Assembly: GCA_003509785.1 (NCBI GenBank)
Contig: DOMY01000041.1
Coordinates: 13,480-57,279 of the forward strand
DNA from: Gemmobacter sp.
Lineage (GTDB): Bacteria; Pseudomonadota; Alphaproteobacteria; Rhodobacterales; Rhodobacteraceae
Reading direction: 5' to 3'
Length of the DNA: 43,800 nt
Positions 16,331-23,353 of the stretch are shown here, in pieces; position 1 is the stretch's first letter, and the number at the start of each line of letters is the position of its first letter. Both the position numbers and the translations under genes were made by a program. The notes under the pieces are model-generated. The model made no database searches and was not told the origin of the DNA. It saw only the letters and a program-made list of their open reading frames with translations.

Positions 16331-16950
16331 CGAGTAATAGGCTGGCTGAAGCAGGAATTGATGTTTCACGTGAAACATCAGAGCGGCTGGAAAGTTTTGC
16401 AGCTCTACTTCGAAAGTGGAATGCGGCGATCAATCTGGTGTCCAAGTCGACCTTGGATGATCTTTGGTCGCGCCATATTCTTGACTCGGCGCAACTTGCG
16501 ACCTTTTTTCCCGAAGGAAAGGCGATCTGGGCAGATCTCGGCAGCGGTGGGGGGCTTCCTGGGCTTGTGCTTGCGATAATGGCCCATGATCTCAAGCCCG
16601 AGCTATCTTTCCAGTTGGTCGAGGCTGATCAGCGTAAGGCCACTTTTCTGCGTCATGTCGTGCGCGAACTGGCTTTGAACGTGACGGTGTCTTCCGAGCG
16701 GATTGAGAATCTGCCCCCAATCGGGGCAGATGTACTTTCTGCACGCGCTCTGGCACCGCTTTCTGCCTTATGTGGCCATGCTGTCCGCCATCTGTGCCCC
16801 GGCGGCATCGCCATTTTTCCAAAAGGCAGCAATTCTGCAGATGAAATTGCAGATGCGCGCAAGCTGTGGTCTTTCGATGTCGAGGCTTTCCCAAGCCTGA
16901 CCAGTGACGAAGCTGCAATCCTTCATATGAAGTTGATCCGCCATGTCTGA
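16327..16950 (+). CDS. rsmG: 16S rRNA (guanine-527-N7)-methyltransferase RsmG
   Basis: SAM-dependent methyltransferase acting on G527 of 16S rRNA. It has 207 residues. The N-terminal helix MTSNRLAEAGIDVSRETSER contains a VSRET peptide encoded by a perfect parS site. This is followed by KWNAAINLVSKSTLDDLWSRH (family signature), the SAM-binding ADLGSGGGLPGLVLAI (about 69-84) and SARALAPL. It starts in a 4-bp overlap with mnmG and ends in an 8-bp overlap with parA, so parA translation is probably coupled to it. Confidence 0.97.
   Translation: MTSNRLAEAGIDVSRETSERLESFAALLRKWNAAINLVSKSTLDDLWSRHILDSAQLATFFPEGKAIWADLGSGGGLPGLVLAIMAHDLKPELSFQLVEADQRKATFLRHVVRELALNVTVSSERIENLPPIGADVLSARALAPLSALCGHAVRHLCPGGIAIFPKGSNSADEIADARKLWSFDVEAFPSLTSDEAAILHMKLIRHV
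16362..16377. other. parS site (perfect) inside rsmG
   Basis: Exact TGTTTCACGTGAAACA; with flanks an 18-bp palindrome from 16361 to 16378. It is read in frame as VSRET near residue 12 of RsmG and lies 566 bp upstream of the parA start. Confidence 0.95.
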
Positions 16951-17767
16951 TCTTACGCGACCCCGGCAGCCTGTTATCATTGCTATCGCCAACCAGAAGG
17001 GGGGCGTAGGTAAAACAACGACTGCCATCAATCTTGGCGCGGCACTCGCTGAAGTCGGAGCACGGGTTCTGTTGGTCGATCTGGATCCGCAGGGAAATGC
17101 TTCAACCGGCCTGGGCCTAGATGCGGCAAACCGTGCCCTTACAAGCTATGATGTGCTGCTTGAGAATGTACCGATAACAGACGCCATTCAATCGACGTTG
17201 GTACCGAACCTTCTGATTTGCCCGGCAAATGCTGACTTGGCGTCTGCAGATATCGAACTGGTCGCCAACGAAAAGCGAAGCTTCTTGCTGCATGATGCTC
17301 TGCGTCAGCGCGAACTTGACAGACAAGCGCTGGACTTCATCCTTCTTGATTGCCCACCATCCCTCAGCCTGCTCACTGTCAATGCGCTTTGTGCGTGCCA
17401 TTCCGTACTCATTCCGCTGCAAAGCGAGTTTTTTGCTTTGGAGGGGTTGTCACAGCTGATGCTGACGATCCGGCAGGTTCGCGAGGCAGCGAATCCGCAG
17501 CTGCGGATTGAAGGTGTTGTTCTGACCATGTATGATGCTCGCAACAATCTTTCGCTTCAGGTAGAGCGCGATGTGCGTGAGACCTTGGGTGATCTGGTGT
17601 TTACCACTGTAATACCAAGGAATGTACGCGTCAGTGAGGCGCCATCTTATGCAATGCCGGTTTTGTCCTATGACTCGGCTTCAAAGGGGAGCGAGGCATA
17701 TCGTGGTCTCGCACGAGAGATCGGCGCCAACCATGGGCTTGTCCATGCGAGCCCGGAAGTGAACTGA
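16943..17767 (+). CDS. parA: Chromosome partitioning ATPase ParA
   Basis: Deviant-Walker ATPase that moves ParB-parS complexes over the nucleoid. It has 274 residues. The P-loop AIANQKGGVGKTTTAINLG is near residues 14-32, LVDLDPQGNASTGLG near 49-63 and DFILLDCPPSLSLLTVNAL near 131-149. There is no N-terminal helix-turn-helix, so it is the chromosomal (Soj-like) type, not a plasmid repressor type. It overlaps rsmG by 8 bp and is followed 2 bp later by parB. The mnmG-rsmG-parA-parB order is the standard origin-proximal cluster. Confidence 0.97.
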   Translation: MSDLTRPRQPVIIAIANQKGGVGKTTTAINLGAALAEVGARVLLVDLDPQGNASTGLGLDAANRALTSYDVLLENVPITDAIQSTLVPNLLICPANADLASADIELVANEKRSFLLHDALRQRELDRQALDFILLDCPPSLSLLTVNALCACHSVLIPLQSEFFALEGLSQLMLTIRQVREAANPQLRIEGVVLTMYDARNNLSLQVERDVRETLGDLVFTTVIPRNVRVSEAPSYAMPVLSYDSASKGSEAYRGLAREIGANHGLVHASPEVN

Positions 17768-17769
17768 CT

Positions 17770-18696
17770 ATGGAAAAGAAAATGGAACGGCGCGGATTGG
17801 GTCGCGGTTTGTCTGCTCTTATGGCTGACATCAATGTGGCACCTGTGCAATCGGGCGAGGCTTCGCCTGTGGCTGCCCGGAAACCGGAAGTTCTTCCGAT
17901 TGAGCGCCTGCAGCCCAACCCCAATCAGCCACGCCGCCATTTCACTGCGGAAAACCTTGAAGAGCTCTCTAAGTCTCTGACACAGAAGGGTATTCTTCAG
18001 CCACTTATCGTTCGCCCTATAGCGAATTCGCAGCAATATGAAATTGTTGCAGGTGAACGCCGCTGGCGTGCTGCGCAAATGGCGCAGTTGCATGAAGTGC
18101 CCGTGCTGATTCGTGAATTTGATGATACCGAAGTTCTTGAGGTCGGGATCATTGAAAACATTCAGCGTGCTGACCTGAACGCAATAGAAGAGGCTTTGGC
18201 CTACCGCCAATTGATGGATCGTTTCGGTCACACGCAGGAAAAGCTGGCTGAAGCTCTTTCTAAAAGCCGCAGCCATATTGCCAACCTGCTGCGACTCCTG
18301 AATTTGCCCGAGGATGTGCGCGATCTGGTTCGGGATGGCAAGTTGAGTGCAGGCCACGCGCGGGCCCTTATCACATCAGCGAACCCATCTGATATTGCGA
18401 AGCAGGTGGTTGCTCGCGCTTTGACTGTCCGCGAAACTGAAGATCTGATGCGTAAGCCGTCCGCCGGCGCCAGTGGGAGCGGTGGGGCAGGGCGTTCGCG
18501 GTCCATGGGTAGTGAAAAAGACGCTGATACCCGTGCACTAGAAATGGATCTTTCAGCGAACCTTAAAATGAGCGTGACGATTCAACATGAACCCGGCGGG
18601 GAGCGCGGGGTTTTGTCAGTTCGCTACACCTCGCTCGATGATCTGGATCTTCTATGTCGCGTTTTGTCCCTTACGCCGAGGGACGGCTCCATATGA
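17770..18696 (+). CDS. parB: Chromosome partitioning protein ParB
   Basis: CTP-dependent DNA clamp that loads at parS and spreads. It has 308 residues. The N-terminal ParA-activating peptide MEKKMERRGLGRGLSALMAD leads to IERLQPNPNQPRRHF. The CTP-binding motifs are EIVAGERRWRAAQ (about 93-105) and IIENIQRADLNAIEEA. The parS-reading helix-turn-helix is TQEKLAEALSKSRSHIANLL, followed by the clamp region and a C-terminal dimerisation domain. The last 26 bp overlap the 3' end of the convergent DUF454 gene. Its targets in this window are the parS copies. Confidence 0.97.
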   Translation: MEKKMERRGLGRGLSALMADINVAPVQSGEASPVAARKPEVLPIERLQPNPNQPRRHFTAENLEELSKSLTQKGILQPLIVRPIANSQQYEIVAGERRWRAAQMAQLHEVPVLIREFDDTEVLEVGIIENIQRADLNAIEEALAYRQLMDRFGHTQEKLAEALSKSRSHIANLLRLLNLPEDVRDLVRDGKLSAGHARALITSANPSDIAKQVVARALTVRETEDLMRKPSAGASGSGGAGRSRSMGSEKDADTRALEMDLSANLKMSVTIQHEPGGERGVLSVRYTSLDDLDLLCRVLSLTPRDGSI

Positions 18697-19024
18697 ACAC
18701 GCCGGCGCCGATCATTGCGGCTGCTTGAACTGTCAAGATCGCGGGCGCCAAGCCAAGAAAGAGTGACAAAAGCCAGGCACCCAGCATTGATAAGGTTGAT
18801 ATGCGCTTGGCAAACAGGCTTATTGCGCCTCTTTCTCGCCAAGCAATGACTGGGGGGCCGAGGCGCGGATGGCTTATGATCCAGTTGTGCAGGCGCTCTG
18901 ACGAGCGTGAAAAGCAGAATGCAGCCAGGATCATGAAGGGAACTGTTGGCAAAACCGGCGTGATGACACCAATCAGCCCAAGCCCGAGTGCCATGAACCC
19001 GCAGATCAGCCATATCAGCCGCAT
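18671..19024 (-). CDS. DUF454 (YbaN family) inner-membrane protein
   Basis: A 117-residue membrane protein. Hydrophobic segments: residues 2-21 (LIWLICGFMALGLGLIGVIT), 23-40 and 80-112. The family signature GLIGVITPVLPTVPFMILAA is followed by CFSRSSERLHNWIISHP. Function unknown. It is one base from the end of hemW on the same strand and converges with parB, overlapping its last 26 bp. It is probably the last gene of the rph-rdgB-hemW transcript. Confidence 0.9.
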   Translation of the reverse strand: MRLIWLICGFMALGLGLIGVITPVLPTVPFMILAAFCFSRSSERLHNWIISHPRLGPPVIAWRERGAISLFAKRISTLSMLGAWLLSLFLGLAPAILTVQAAAMIGAGVFIWSRPSA

Positions 19025-19025
19025 A

Positions 19026-20231
19026 TCAAAGTGCCTTTACCAACTTACCAAGGACTGCATTCAACAGAGGCCGCCCCGCAGCTGTTGTACGGATCGTATC
19101 GTCTGCAGCATGCAGAAGGCCCAAGTCCACAAGTTCAGAAATAGCCTCGGCAGGATAGGGGCGGCCGAGTGCATCCTCCAATCGGCGGCGTGAAATACCT
19201 GTGGCCAGTCGCAAGCCCATCAAAAGGTATTCAATACCGGTTTCTTCTGGTGTCAATGCGGCTTCGGTATCCTTCACGCCACCTGCTGTTTCTGCGGCGG
19301 CCAACCACAGCCCGGGTAGACGCTCTGCTGCTGTTGGGTGTCGTTTCCTGCTAAGGGTTAGACGGCCATGGGCGCCTGGGCCAATGCCGGCATAGTCACC
19401 GCCCGTCCAGTAGATCAGATTGTGTTTTGCTTCCTGCCCAAGTGCAGCATGGTTTGAGATTTCGTAGGCCGGCAAGCCTGCTGCTTCTGTGAGTTTCTGT
19501 GTCAGGTCGAAAAAGTCAGCTGCAAGATCCTCTGTCGGCAAGCCATGCAACAACCCTTTGGCGTGACGTTCACCGAAGACAGTGCCTTCCTCTACAGTAA
19601 GCTGGTAAAGCGATAGATGGCCCTGTGATAGTTCAATTGCGCGATGCAATTCCTGCTCCCAATCGCGCAGACTTTGATCCTGCCGGGCATAGATCAAATC
19701 AAAACTGACCCTATCAAAGCAAGACCTGGCGATATCCAGTGCTGAAAGCCCCTCGCTGGCCGAGTGCATCCGCCCAAGCCGACGCAGATCACCATCATTC
19801 AACGCCTGCAGGCCGAGCGAAACCCGGTTTACACCTGCAAGTCTGTAGCCGGAAAAACGATCCGCCTCTACCGATGTCGGATTTGCTTCCAGCGTGATCT
19901 CCAGATCATTCGCTCCGTTCCAGACAGACAGCGCTGCATCAATCACAGTTTCCACTGTCTGCGGGGTCATCAGGGATGGCGTCCCACCACCGAAAAAGAT
20001 CGTGCGCAGGGTGCGGCCGGGTACCAGCGCAGCCGTGCGCCTGATCTCGGATACGTAAGCATCTGCCCAGCGTCGTTGATCAATCTTGGTTGCGACGTGG
20101 CTGTTGAAATCACAATAGGGGCATTTTGACTGGCAGAAAGGCCAATGGACATAGAGGCCAAATCCGGCTTCCTGCCAGTCTTCCGGCGCAATACTTTTTC
20201 GCGCATGCTGCGCCGGATCAGAGTGTTTCAC
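19026..20231 (-). CDS. hemW: Heme chaperone HemW (radical SAM)
   Basis: Radical-SAM family protein related to coproporphyrinogen III dehydrogenase that acts in heme delivery. It has 401 residues from GTG 20231. That start overlaps the rdgB TGA in a GTGA arrangement inside a parS palindrome; a TTG at 20240 is the alternative and would add FHV. No ATG lies between these and the conserved core. The core starts GFGLYVHWPFCQSKCPYCDF, with the iron-sulfur CxxxCxxC motif, then FFGGGTPSLM and HNLIYWTGGDYAGIGPGAHG. HemW, unlike oxygen-independent coproporphyrinogen oxidase HemN, lacks the extra N-terminal cysteine segment, which fits here. Confidence 0.93.
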   Translation of the reverse strand: MKHSDPAQHARKSIAPEDWQEAGFGLYVHWPFCQSKCPYCDFNSHVATKIDQRRWADAYVSEIRRTAALVPGRTLRTIFFGGGTPSLMTPQTVETVIDAALSVWNGANDLEITLEANPTSVEADRFSGYRLAGVNRVSLGLQALNDGDLRRLGRMHSASEGLSALDIARSCFDRVSFDLIYARQDQSLRDWEQELHRAIELSQGHLSLYQLTVEEGTVFGERHAKGLLHGLPTEDLAADFFDLTQKLTEAAGLPAYEISNHAALGQEAKHNLIYWTGGDYAGIGPGAHGRLTLSRKRHPTAAERLPGLWLAAAETAGGVKDTEAALTPEETGIEYLLMGLRLATGISRRRLEDALGRPYPAEAISELVDLGLLHAADDTIRTTAAGRPLLNAVLGKLVKAL

Positions 20232-20239
20232 GTGAAACA
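20224..20239. other. parS site (perfect) at the rdgB/hemW junction
   Basis: Exact TGTTTCACGTGAAACA, about 9.1 kb right of the putative origin and 1.5 kb right of parB. The rdgB stop codon and the probable hemW GTG start both lie within it. It is the outermost perfect copy visible. Confidence 0.95.
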
Positions 20240-20836
20240 ACCCTCTACCAGCTTGCGGAAGGCATCGGCCCGATGACTGATACGGTTCTTCTCCCAACGA
20301 TCCATTTCCCCAAAAGTCTCAGTATAGCCATTTGGTTGAAAGATCGGATCGTAACCATGACCTGACAGACCGCGCCCAGGCCAGACGATCTGGCCGTCCA
20401 ATCTGCCTTCAAAGACTTCATCGTGGCCATCTGGCCATGCCAGTACAAGCGTACAGCAGAAGGTCGCAGTCCTCGGGAAGGGGGCATCTGCCGTCTCTAA
20501 TGCTGTCCAGGTCTTCTGCATTGCCATTTCAAAATCACGGCCATTTGGTGTTTCTGCCCAGTCGGCAGTGTAAACGCCAGGCGCGCCACCGAGGCCGTCC
20601 ACCATGATACCGGAATCATCGGCGAGTGCCGGCAGGCCACTGGCCCGCATAGCTGCGTGGGCCTTGATCCGCGCATTGCCGATGAAAGTCGTTTCTGTCT
20701 CTTCTGGTTCAGGCAATCCAAGTTCCCCGGCCGAAACCGTGCTGATGCCGAACGGGTGCAGCAATGCAGCGATTTCCTCTAGTTTGCCTTGATTATGGGT
20801 CGCTACCAGCAACCGCTGTTCGAGGAACTTGCGCAT
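20228..20836 (-). CDS. rdgB: dITP/XTP pyrophosphatase (RdgB/HAM1)
   Basis: House-cleaning enzyme that removes deaminated purine NTPs (dITP, XTP). It has 202 residues from ATG 20836, which overlaps the rph stop (TGATG). Motifs: LLVATHNQGKLEEIAALL (residues 9-26), FIGNARIKAHAAM, ALADDSGIMVDGLGGAPGVY and a C-terminal SHRADAFRKL. The last codons CysPheThr-stop are supplied by the parS palindrome at 20224-20239. It is middle gene of the rph-rdgB-hemW run. Confidence 0.96.
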   Translation of the reverse strand: MRKFLEQRLLVATHNQGKLEEIAALLHPFGISTVSAGELGLPEPEETETTFIGNARIKAHAAMRASGLPALADDSGIMVDGLGGAPGVYTADWAETPNGRDFEMAMQKTWTALETADAPFPRTATFCCTLVLAWPDGHDEVFEGRLDGQIVWPGRGLSGHGYDPIFQPNGYTETFGEMDRWEKNRISHRADAFRKLVEGCFT

Positions 20837-21549
20837 CAAGCCACCGCCGCTTTTTGTGCTGCGATCAAAGTATCTGCTCCGGCCTCAGCCAGGTCCAGCA
20901 AGTTAATCATCTCTTCGCGCGAAAAGGTGGAGCCTTCAGCAGACATTTGCACTTCGATAAGCCGCTTGCGACCAGTGAGCACAAAGTTTCCATCGGTTCC
21001 TGCCGCAGAATCTTCAGCATAGTCGAGATCCAGCAAGGGCTGTCCAGCATAGACGCCGCAGGAAACAGCTGCGACATGGTCGATGATCGGGTCAGATACG
21101 ATTGCGCCGGTTTTCAGAAGCTTGTTCACCGCTAGCCGCAGGGCCACCCATCCTCCGGTGATTGACGCACAGCGTGTGCCTCCATCAGCCTGGATAACAT
21201 CGCAGTCAATCACGATCTGCCGTTCCCCAAGCGCAGAGCGGTCGACGCCGGCCCGAAGTGCCCGGCCGATCAGGCGCTGTATTTCCTGCGTGCGGCCACT
21301 TTGTTTGCCCAAGGCAGCTTCGCGCCGGTTGCGGGAATGTGTCGCGCGCGGCAACATGCCGTATTCTGCCGTTACCCAGCCCAGCCCGGTATTCTTCAAG
21401 AACGGCGGCGCTTTGTCTTCGATCGTCGCGGTGCAAAGCACATGCGTATCGCCCATTCGGATCAGGCAAGAGCCTTCCGCGTGTTTTGTCACGTTGGTTT
21501 CGATCAAAACCGCGCGCAACTCGTTCAAACTCCGTCCAGAGGGCCGCAT
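20836..21549 (-). CDS. rph: Ribonuclease PH
   Basis: Phosphorolytic 3'-5' exoribonuclease that trims tRNA 3' ends. Start ATG 21549 (MRPSGRSLNELRAV) is chosen because AAGGA lies 7 bp upstream and it yields 237 residues, the family length; an ATG six codons earlier is in frame. Motifs: MGDTHVLCTATIEDKAPPFL, GWVTAEYGMLPRATHSRNRR, QEIQRLIGRALRAGVD and IVIDCDVIQADGGTRCASI with the phosphate-binding/catalytic region. It is the first gene of the leftward rph-rdgB-hemW-DUF454 run and divergent from hrcA. Confidence 0.97.
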   Translation of the reverse strand: MRPSGRSLNELRAVLIETNVTKHAEGSCLIRMGDTHVLCTATIEDKAPPFLKNTGLGWVTAEYGMLPRATHSRNRREAALGKQSGRTQEIQRLIGRALRAGVDRSALGERQIVIDCDVIQADGGTRCASITGGWVALRLAVNKLLKTGAIVSDPIIDHVAAVSCGVYAGQPLLDLDYAEDSAAGTDGNFVLTGRKRLIEVQMSAEGSTFSREEMINLLDLAEAGADTLIAAQKAAVA

Positions 21550-21613
21550 ATCTATATCCTTGTGCATGATTTATGCCCAAATAGGCATCGGGGGCGATAC
21601 GATGCAACCCTCA

Positions 21614-21641
21614 TTGACGTCGCTATGACGGGCACTTTAAT
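21614..21641 (+). promoter_or_regulatory. Candidate sigma-70 promoter for hrcA-grpE
   Basis: TTGACG (21614-21619) and TTTAAT (21636-21641) are separated by 16 bp; each matches 5 of 6 consensus bases. Transcription would start about 15 bp before the hrcA ATG. No CIRCE inverted repeat (TTAGCACTC-N9-GAGTGCTAA) is visible here, so autoregulation by HrcA is not suggested by the sequence. Confidence 0.45.
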
Positions 21642-21661
21642 TTGACTGACCACAATGCTGG

Positions 21662-22744
21662 ATGAATGAAATGTCTGACGGGACAACGATCCTATCGGAA
21701 CTGAATGACAGATCGCGCGAGGTGTTTCGCAGGGTCGTCGAATCCTATCTGGCCTCCGGGGATCCGGTCGGGTCGCGTACCCTCACGCGTGACTTTTCCG
21801 AAAAGATATCTGCAGCCACGATCCGGAATGTGATGCAGGATCTGGAGTATATGGGGCTGCTCGACAGCCCTCATATTTCGGCGGGCAGGGTGCCGACCCA
21901 GCTAGGCTTGCGGATGTTCGTCGATGGCTTGCTGGAGGTTGGCACCGTCGCTTCGGCCGACCGGGAGATGATAGATTCCACGCTTGGTAACGGCACACCT
22001 GATGTGGCCAATCTTCTGGATCGGGTCGGATCCGCCTTGTCAGGGATCACCCGAGGCGCAAGCCTTGTGGTCACGCCCAAGCACGAAGAGGCACCAATCC
22101 GCCACATCGAATTTGTCAACCTTGCCCCACAGCGGGCATTGGTGGTGCTGGTATTTGCGGATGGCCATGTTGAAAATCGGTTGTTCACACCACCGCCTGG
22201 GCTGACCCCCTCGGCAATGCGGGAGGCGGCGAACTTTCTTAACGCATTGGCTGGGGGAAAGACCCTGTCTGATTTGCGGGGGTCAGTTCGCAAGGATATC
22301 GAAAGCCGTCGGCAGGAAATCGATTCGTTGGCTCGGGCGCTGGTCGAAAGTGGGCTGGCGCTGTGGGAGGATGCGGGAGAGCAGAACGAACGGCTCCTTA
22401 TCCGTGGCCGGGCCAATCTTCTGGAATCTACCTCGGAAACCACGGATCTGGATCGCATTCGCCGCCTGTTCGATGATCTGGAACGCACGCGTGATCTGGC
22501 CGATTTCCTTGATCTGACCGAACAGGGCGAGGGTGTGCGCATTTTTATTGGCTCAGAGAACAAACTCTTTTCACTTTCGGGTTCCTCTCTGGTGGTCTCT
22601 CCCTATATGAACGCTGACCGGAAGATCATCGGCGCCGTGGGCGTGATTGGCCCGACGCGGCTGAACTACGGGCGTGTCGTGCCGATTGTCGACTATACGG
22701 CGCAACTTGTTGGCCGACTGGTGGCTGACAGGGGCATGGGATGA
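21662..22744 (+). CDS. hrcA: Heat-inducible transcription repressor HrcA
   Basis: Repressor that binds CIRCE elements upstream of groESL/dnaK-type operons. It has 360 residues (start ATG 21662; an in-frame ATG at 21671 is possible). The N-terminal winged helix is VVESYLASGDPVGSRTLTRD followed by ISAATIRNVMQDLEYMGLL and SPHISAGRVPTQLGLRMFVD. The GAF-like domain and dimerisation segment follow, ending GVIGPTRLNYGRVVPIVDY. It overlaps grpE by 4 bp, so the repressor and the nucleotide-exchange factor of DnaK are co-expressed. Confidence 0.96.
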   Translation: MNEMSDGTTILSELNDRSREVFRRVVESYLASGDPVGSRTLTRDFSEKISAATIRNVMQDLEYMGLLDSPHISAGRVPTQLGLRMFVDGLLEVGTVASADREMIDSTLGNGTPDVANLLDRVGSALSGITRGASLVVTPKHEEAPIRHIEFVNLAPQRALVVLVFADGHVENRLFTPPPGLTPSAMREAANFLNALAGGKTLSDLRGSVRKDIESRRQEIDSLARALVESGLALWEDAGEQNERLLIRGRANLLESTSETTDLDRIRRLFDDLERTRDLADFLDLTEQGEGVRIFIGSENKLFSLSGSSLVVSPYMNADRKIIGAVGVIGPTRLNYGRVVPIVDYTAQLVGRLVADRGMG

Positions 22745-23304
22745 TGGCACAGAGTATCGAGGAAGACGACATGGCGCAGGATCAGGCAGGTCCGAACGAT
22801 CTGAAGCTGGAAGAGTTTGAAGAATTCATCGAAGCAGACGAGCTGGAGGCGCTGCGCGCCGAACGGGACGATCTGCGCGACAGGTTTATGCGTGCGCTGG
22901 CCGATGCCGAAAACGCCCGCAAGCGCGGCGAACGTGACCGGCGCGAGGCTGAAAACTATGGCGGCTCCAAGCTGGCCCGCGATATGCTGCCAGTCTACGA
23001 CAATTTGCGCCGGGCCCTGAATGCAGTGACCGAAGAAGCGCGGGCACAGTCTTCGGCCATGATCGAAGGCGTGGAACTTACTTTGCGCGAGCTGGTCTCG
23101 GTCCTGGGGCGCCATGGCGTTACCCCGATCGTGCCCGAGGTTGGCGAAACCTTTGATCCGCAGCAACATCAGGCGATGTTTGAAGCACCGGTTCCGGGTA
23201 CGAAGGCGGGCCAGATCATTCAGGTGATGACCGAAGGCTTCATGATACATGACCGTCTTCTGCGTCCGGCACAGGTGGGCGTCTCGTCGAATACCGGCGC
23301 CTGA
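22741..23304 (+). CDS. grpE: GrpE nucleotide exchange factor
   Basis: Exchanges ADP for ATP on DnaK. It has 187 residues. The acidic N-terminal arm (residues 1-40) leads to a long coiled-coil helix (about 35-85, ELEALRAERDDLRDRFMRAL then DAENARKRGERDRREA). The beta-domain then carries VELTLRELVSVLGRHGVTPI and FDPQQHQAMFEAPV, ending with GFMIHDRLLRPAQVGVS. It starts inside the hrcA stop (ATGATG) and is followed by a strong hairpin. Confidence 0.97.
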   Translation: MMAQSIEEDDMAQDQAGPNDLKLEEFEEFIEADELEALRAERDDLRDRFMRALADAENARKRGERDRREAENYGGSKLARDMLPVYDNLRRALNAVTEEARAQSSAMIEGVELTLRELVSVLGRHGVTPIVPEVGETFDPQQHQAMFEAPVPGTKAGQIIQVMTEGFMIHDRLLRPAQVGVSSNTGA

Positions 23305-23323
23305 TCCGCGCCACAGGCCTTTC

Positions 23324-23353
23324 GCAGGCGCTGGCTATCCCGCCAGCGCCTGC
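23324..23353. terminator. Strong hairpin between convergent grpE and mutS
   Basis: A perfect 12-bp stem, GCAGGCGCTGGC / GCCAGCGCCTGC, with a 6-base loop (TATCCC), followed on the plus strand by TTCATTT. It ends grpE transcription and includes the last mutS codons and its TAG stop, so on the other strand it would fold at the mutS 3' end. The weak U tract makes it a probable rather than certain intrinsic terminator. Confidence 0.6.

Noticed and set aside
20832..20839. TTG start for rdgB at 20839
   Set aside because: An ATG one codon later overlaps the rph stop in the usual TGATG arrangement.
21568..21661. CIRCE element upstream of hrcA
   Set aside because: No TTAGCACTC-N9-GAGTGCTAA inverted repeat is present; GCACT alone is too short.
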